Origin: Microvirga vignae
GTDB lineage: Bacteria > Pseudomonadota > Alphaproteobacteria > Rhizobiales > Beijerinckiaceae
Assembly: GCF_001017175.1 (NCBI RefSeq)
Contig: NZ_LCYG01000054.1
Location: 1 to 49,242 of the forward strand
Direction: 5' to 3'
Length of the DNA stretch: 49,242 nt
Shown one piece after another: positions 45,505 to 49,242 of this stretch. Position numbers and translations under genes: made by a program. A model generated the notes under the pieces. That model was not told the DNA's origin, made no database searches, and was given only the letters and a program-made list of their open reading frames with translations. How positions within the stretch are numbered: position 1 is the first letter of the stretch; each line of letters begins with the position of its first letter.

Positions 45505-46233
45505 ATGACTGACAAGAAGGATCTCACACAACCGCCCACAACTGCTGGCAGTCCAGCTTCGATGATCGACACCTTCCTGGCGGAGGCAAAGCGTCTTGGA
45601 CCGCTCGCGGGCAAGGCGCCCCGGGCGAGGCTCGTGTTCGCTCTCGACGCCACCATGAGCCGACAGCCTACCTGGGATCTCGCCTGTCGTGTGCAAGGCG
45701 AGATGTTCGCCGCAACCAGTGATGCCGGGGGCCTCTCGGTGCAACTGGTCTACTTCCGAGGCTTCGGTGAGTGCCGCGCCTCCCGCTGGGTGGCCGATCC
45801 GCGGGCTCTCACCGATCTCATGACAAAGATCAGTTGCCGGGGTGGCCAAACCCAGATCGGGCGGGTGCTCCGTCACGTCCGGACAGAGGCGCGCCAAGCT
45901 CCAGTGAAAGTACTCGTCTATGTCGGCGATGCCATGGAGGAGCCGATCGACGATCTCTGTGCCGTCGCGGGCGAGCTTGGTCTCCTCGGGGTCAAGACCT
46001 TCATGTTCCACGAGGGGCATGACCCGGAGGCGGCCCGCGCTTTTCAGGAGATCGCCCGTCTGAGCGGCGGCGCCTATGCCCGGTTCGATGCAGGAGCCCC
46101 CCACACCCTGTCCGAACTCTTGCGCGCCGCCGCCGCCTACGCGGCCAGCGGCGTCGAGGGCCTCGCGCAGTTGACTGCCGGCAGCGCGCAGGCCCGGGGC
46201 CTGCTCACCGCCATCACCGGACGCAAGCCGTGA
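45505..46233 (+). CDS. VWA-domain protein
   Basis: A 242-residue soluble protein with a von Willebrand A-like fold: ARLVFALDATMSRQPTWD holds a MIDAS-like motif (D-A-T-M-S in place of D-x-S-x-S) and KVLVYVGDAMEE the later strand with the metal-side Asp. From memory, relatives in Methylobacteriaceae and rhizobia are usually followed by a DnaJ gene, as here. Its stop overlaps the next start (TGATG), so translation is coupled. It may form a metal-dependent protein-binding partner of the J-protein. Function is not established. Confidence 0.8.
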   Translation: MTDKKDLTQPPTTAGSPASMIDTFLAEAKRLGPLAGKAPRARLVFALDATMSRQPTWDLACRVQGEMFAATSDAGGLSVQLVYFRGFGECRASRWVADPRALTDLMTKISCRGGQTQIGRVLRHVRTEARQAPVKVLVYVGDAMEEPIDDLCAVAGELGLLGVKTFMFHEGHDPEAARAFQEIARLSGGAYARFDAGAPHTLSELLRAAAAYAASGVEGLAQLTAGSAQARGLLTAITGRKP

Positions 46234-46955
46234 TGCTGCTGTATGGCATCGCGGCTGTTGCCGTTCTGTGGTGGTTTCTGAGCAACTTTGCGCATGCGAA
46301 CCCTGCCACCCTTGCGAAGGTCCTCAAGATCATCGGCGGCATTGTGGCCTTCGGCGTTGCCGGACTGCTCGCCGTGCGGGGGCGGATCGACTTGGCCCTG
46401 CTGATCGGAAGTCTCGGAGCCTGGCTTCTCGGCTGGAGCCGCCTCAATCTCCCCAGTTTCGGCTCGCGTACGCAGCGGGCCTCCGGCAGTATTTCGCGTG
46501 TGCGCTCGCGGCTGCTCGAAATGACGCTCGATCACGACACCGGCGCCATTGAAGGCTGCGTGCTTGCGGGTGCTTTTGCCGGACGGCAACTGGCCTCACT
46601 CGATACAGTACGCCTGCGGGATCTGCTGAGGGAGTGTCATGCCGGCGACCCGGACGGCGTTCGCCTTCTTGAGGCCTATCTCGACCGTCGTTTTCCTCAT
46701 TGGCGCGAAGGCACTCGGGAAGACACTCGGCATGAGGAGCAGCCACGGTCAGACCGTCAGTCTGCATCGAATGTCATGACACCCGAGGAGGCTTACCAGA
46801 TCCTGAACCTCAGACCGGGGGCCACACCTGATGAAATCCGGCAGGCACACCGGACCCTGATGAAGAAGCTCCACCCGGATCAGGGCGGTTCGACCTATCT
46901 CGCAGCTCGCGTCAACCAAGCCAAGGACATTCTGTTGAGCCGGCATGACAGGTGA
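46233..46955 (+). CDS. Membrane-bound DnaJ-domain protein
   Basis: About 240 residues. Two hydrophobic segments lie near the N-terminus (YGIAAVAVLWWFLSNFA and IIGGIVAFGVAGLLAV) with a third possible one around residues 53-67. The C-terminal ~60 residues form a J domain: TPEEAYQILNLRPGATPDEI, the HPD tripeptide in KKLHPDQGGS and NQAKDILL. It would recruit DnaK to the membrane. The ATG shares one base with the stop of the VWA gene. Confidence 0.87.
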   Translation: MLLYGIAAVAVLWWFLSNFAHANPATLAKVLKIIGGIVAFGVAGLLAVRGRIDLALLIGSLGAWLLGWSRLNLPSFGSRTQRASGSISRVRSRLLEMTLDHDTGAIEGCVLAGAFAGRQLASLDTVRLRDLLRECHAGDPDGVRLLEAYLDRRFPHWREGTREDTRHEEQPRSDRQSASNVMTPEEAYQILNLRPGATPDEIRQAHRTLMKKLHPDQGGSTYLAARVNQAKDILLSRHDR

Positions 46956-47277
46956 TCCGTCACGGAGGTGATGCTTTCGAATTCTCCATTGGGTCAAACT
47001 TTGAAATTCCGGCCGCTCAACGAGCGTCAGCTCTACAGCATCGGACGAGAAAAGTGGATTTGCACTTTTGGGTCCGATGCTTTCTCCTTAAACGAGAGCA
47101 TCGTTGATTGCGGAAAACCGGATCCACTTTTCACTGACGCGGACCTCCGGTTCCGCACGATGCTCTAGAGCATCGGACGAGAAGTCGGATCCAATGAGTT
47201 CTGCACCTCAGTAATCCTGAAGTCATCTCGAACCCGCCGGGGTGCGTCCACTTTTAGGTCCGACGCTCTAATGGCTC
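46956..47277. repeat. Intergenic repeat cluster (palindromic AGCATCGGAC elements)
   Basis: This 320-base gap is built of repeats. A copy of the 32-bp dispersed repeat lies at 46992-47023. AGCATCGGAC (47037-47046) and GTCCGATGCT (47072-47081) are inverted arms of one element. CGATGCTCTAGAGCATCG is a perfect 18-bp palindrome at 47158-47175, the junction of two elements. The same AGCATCGGAC unit ends the element at 49127-49226. No gene was found. Confidence 0.8.
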
Positions 47278-48891
47278 CTAGCGCACCAACGCGATCTCGC
47301 TCGGTCGCCAGCTCTTGTCGAAGAACGGCTCAAGCGGGCTGTAGAGACGCAGGATCGTGAACCAGCCCTTGCCGGGCGTGGTCTGGATCCAGTTGCCGCG
47401 TTTCACGCCCGCCGGTTGCGTCGGGCCGAAGTAGATGGTCGTCGCGCCGTCGGCATCCGGCTCGGCGGCCGGTGACGGATAGCTCTGGCTGCCGGCGCGG
47501 GGATAACGCTGCGGCGTGTCGAGCATCGAGCGCGTCATGTTATCGTACACGGTGAACGACCAGAAGTTGGCCTCCGGGATGCCCTTGGGCAGCGTCACCT
47601 TGTAGGTCTTGGCGCCATCGAAGTGGTTCTTGTCCGCGTCCAACATCGCCAAGAGATATTGCGAGCCGATGCCGGGCAGGCGCATGGCCATGGCGGGTGT
47701 GATGCCGGTAACGCCGTAGAAGAAGTTCGTGCGCGCATCCATCGTCGGTAGCCGGTGGCCGGGAACGGCTTGGCCCCCTCGGGCGTGACCAGCGGGATCG
47801 GCGTCTCGAACTCGTAGCCGGTGTCGAACAGATAGTTGAACCACGCCGAGTTCGGATAGTAGAACCAGCCCGGATCACGCGGGCTCATGAACAGGCTGCG
47901 TGCCGTCGCGTTGGCCACGGCGAGCGCCTCGGTCATGATCGTCTTCATGCGCTCGTCGGGGGCGAAGGGCTTGCCCTTGACGATGCCGATGGCAGCCAGA
48001 GGCCCCATCAGTTCCGGGTCGAGCGAGGTGGCCGGCTCCTGCTGCACCACCTCGTTGAGCATCTCGAAGTAGCTCCAGTCATTGGGCGGGATGGTGTTCA
48101 TCACCTTGCCGCTGCCTTCATGGAACACGGTCGATGGCGGCGGCGTAACCCGGCCAAGCTTGGCCTTGCCCTCCAGGAACTCGGCAATGGGGGTGCCGAC
48201 GCCGCCCGGCTCGTAGGGATAGACCTTGGTGGAGGTCCGGATGGTCTCGACCACCGGCTTGGGGTCGCTGTGGTTTTCCAGAAACGACCGGCCGAACCAC
48301 AGGATGTGGTTGGTCCGGGCGCGTGCGACGAAGAACCCGCCGTCCGGCAGCGGACCGCTGTAATCCGGCGGCACGATCAGGTACTTGCCGCCCTCTCCGC
48401 GGTCGGGGCCGGGCAGGCCGAGGTCAACGATCCAGCGGAACCAGGCGTCCTGCACGACACCCAGAAACTTGGGGCGCCTCCAGCACCACGGGGCCGTGGG
48501 TGAGGTCGAGGGCGCCCATGACGTAGATCGTGTCGGCGTTAGCCGTCAGGAACAGGGACTTGGCGTCCATCAGCTCGGAGAAGACGAGCACCTCATTGTC
48601 CTTTACCCCGATCTCCCGCATGCCTTTGCGCAGCGCATGGATGCTGACGCCGCGCATGTTGTCCATGAACGCGCGATACGCGTAGGTGGCGTCGAGGTTG
48701 TCGTAGACCTTGTCCAGCGTCGCCTTGCTTGGCACGCCGTCCTTAAATTCAAGGATGCCGAGGCGCGTCTCGACTTTGTCCGGCGTGCTGATCTGCGGAG
48801 GAATGGCGGGGGGCGTCTGGGCCGCGGTCTCATGTCCAAGCGTGAGGACGCTGACGACGATCAGGGAGAGCGTGAGTGACGTTGCTTTCAT
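47278..48891 (-). pseudogene. DUF1254/DUF1214 protein gene with two frameshifts
   Basis: The minus strand encodes a secreted protein of about 540 residues in three frames. From 48891 there is a signal peptide (MKATSLTLSLIVVSVLTLG) and DUF1254 start (TYAYRAFMDNMRGVS, TANADTIYVM). At the G run 48471-48474 the frame shifts, and the protein resumes as VQDAWFRWIVDLGLPGPD and continues to PNSAWFNYLFDTGYEFE. At about 47747 a missing base shifts it again and the end reads TMDARTNFFYGV to SEIALVR, the DUF1214 part. Intact relatives are one chain. Either a decayed gene or sequencing errors; one shift is in a short homopolymer. Substrate and role unknown. Confidence 0.85.
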
Positions 48892-49126
48892 GGCTGCGAT
48901 CCTCAGACGGGTTCGAAAGGGTGCGGGAGTGCGGCTCCCGGGAAGAGGCATCTCGCCGGGGCACCGCAGGCGCGCTTTCACTCTAAACAGGCCCGGGACA
49001 GCTTGCTTGACCGGACAGGACAGCAGCTTGGCCGATTGAGACGACCCGTGGTGCGGGTCTCCAGAGGTCGCACCCCCTGTCGTCGCGGCCGAGGCAGCGC
49101 TCCGCGTCAGCGACGGCCCGCCATGG
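48892..49126. other. Upstream region of the DUF1254 gene
   Basis: About 235 bases upstream of the leftward DUF1254 gene. No gene or clear regulatory site was recognised. Together with the repeat element that follows it makes up the last 350 bases without a gene. Confidence 0.4.
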
Positions 49127-49226
49127 CTAGAGCATCGGACGAAAATGCGCATCCTCGACGCCTACTCCCGGTCCGCTGGGCAGAGTTGGGAACCGGGCGG
49201 TTCCGACAAATCGTCCGATGCTCTAG
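49127..49226. repeat. 100-bp element with 16-bp perfect terminal inverted repeats
   Basis: CTAGAGCATCGGACGA at 49127-49142 and its exact reverse complement TCGTCCGATGCTCTAG at 49211-49226 bound a 100-base unit with no coding capacity. Related arms occur at 47037-47081 and 47158-47175. It has the layout of a small mobile (MITE-like) or palindromic intergenic repeat, a family I associate with Methylobacteriaceae and rhizobia. Confidence 0.8.
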
Positions 49227-49242
49227 AGGGTGTCTGGAAATT

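Overview
This window looks like chromosomal DNA of a high-GC alphaproteobacterium of the Hyphomicrobiales, most likely Methylobacteriaceae and Microvirga-like. The reasons are two DUF6894 proteins, a DUF1127 protein, an imuA-imuB-dnaE2 cassette behind an alphaproteobacterial LexA box (GAAC-N7-GAAC), a large load of amino-acid and sugar ABC transporters, and AGCATCGGAC-type palindromic intergenic repeats. The placement is inferred from gene style and is not proven. No rRNA, tRNA or CRISPR array was found.

Left part (1-8.7 kb): a patchwork of small genes and debris. It holds a C-terminal integrase fragment, a receiver-like protein without the phosphoacceptor Asp, a Tat-type cupin with a probable 3' frameshift, IS3 transposase debris, a class III adenylate cyclase fused to TolB-like and TPR domains, a secreted dienelactone hydrolase, a membrane-anchored alpha/beta hydrolase, two DUF6894 proteins and a DUF1127 protein ending at a strong terminator.

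8.7-14.1 kb: an alanine-centred amino-acid module. An omega-amino acid:pyruvate aminotransferase is divergent from an XRE-cupin regulator, followed by alr-dadA (alanine racemase plus D-amino acid dehydrogenase) and an Lrp/AsnC regulator. Together they could regenerate pyruvate from the alanine made by the transaminase.

14.1-26.4 kb: the most interesting region. Eleven genes on the minus strand encode a polar amino-acid ABC importer (binding protein, ATPase, two permeases), a DapA-family lyase/deaminase, two proline-racemase-fold enzymes with a Ser/Cys active-site pair, a FAD D-amino acid dehydrogenase, an aldehyde dehydrogenase and two SDRs. A divergent GntR regulator and an SDR with an atypical active site lie on the plus strand. 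The divergent promoter carries two copies of GTCGAC-N5-GTCGAC, a likely GntR operator. The set matches the logic of trans-4-hydroxy-L-proline catabolism but has extra enzymes, so the real substrate may be a hydroxyproline relative.

26.6-32.1 kb: the SOS mutasome cassette imuA-imuB-dnaE2 with a LexA box. 32.2-36.3 kb: a conserved hypothetical, an HNH-like protein, a DUF47/PiT phosphate transport pair and a truncated Nudix gene.

36.9-43.0 kb: a GntR regulator, a Cys/Met-metabolism PLP enzyme and a complete carbohydrate-type (CUT1) ABC importer form one minus-strand operon, an unusual pairing. 43.3-49.2 kb: a YbaK-type editing protein, an L,D-transpeptidase, a relic of a second dnaE2, a translationally coupled VWA/DnaJ pair, a DUF1254 gene broken by two frameshifts, and palindromic repeats including a 100-bp element with 16-bp perfect terminal inverted repeats.
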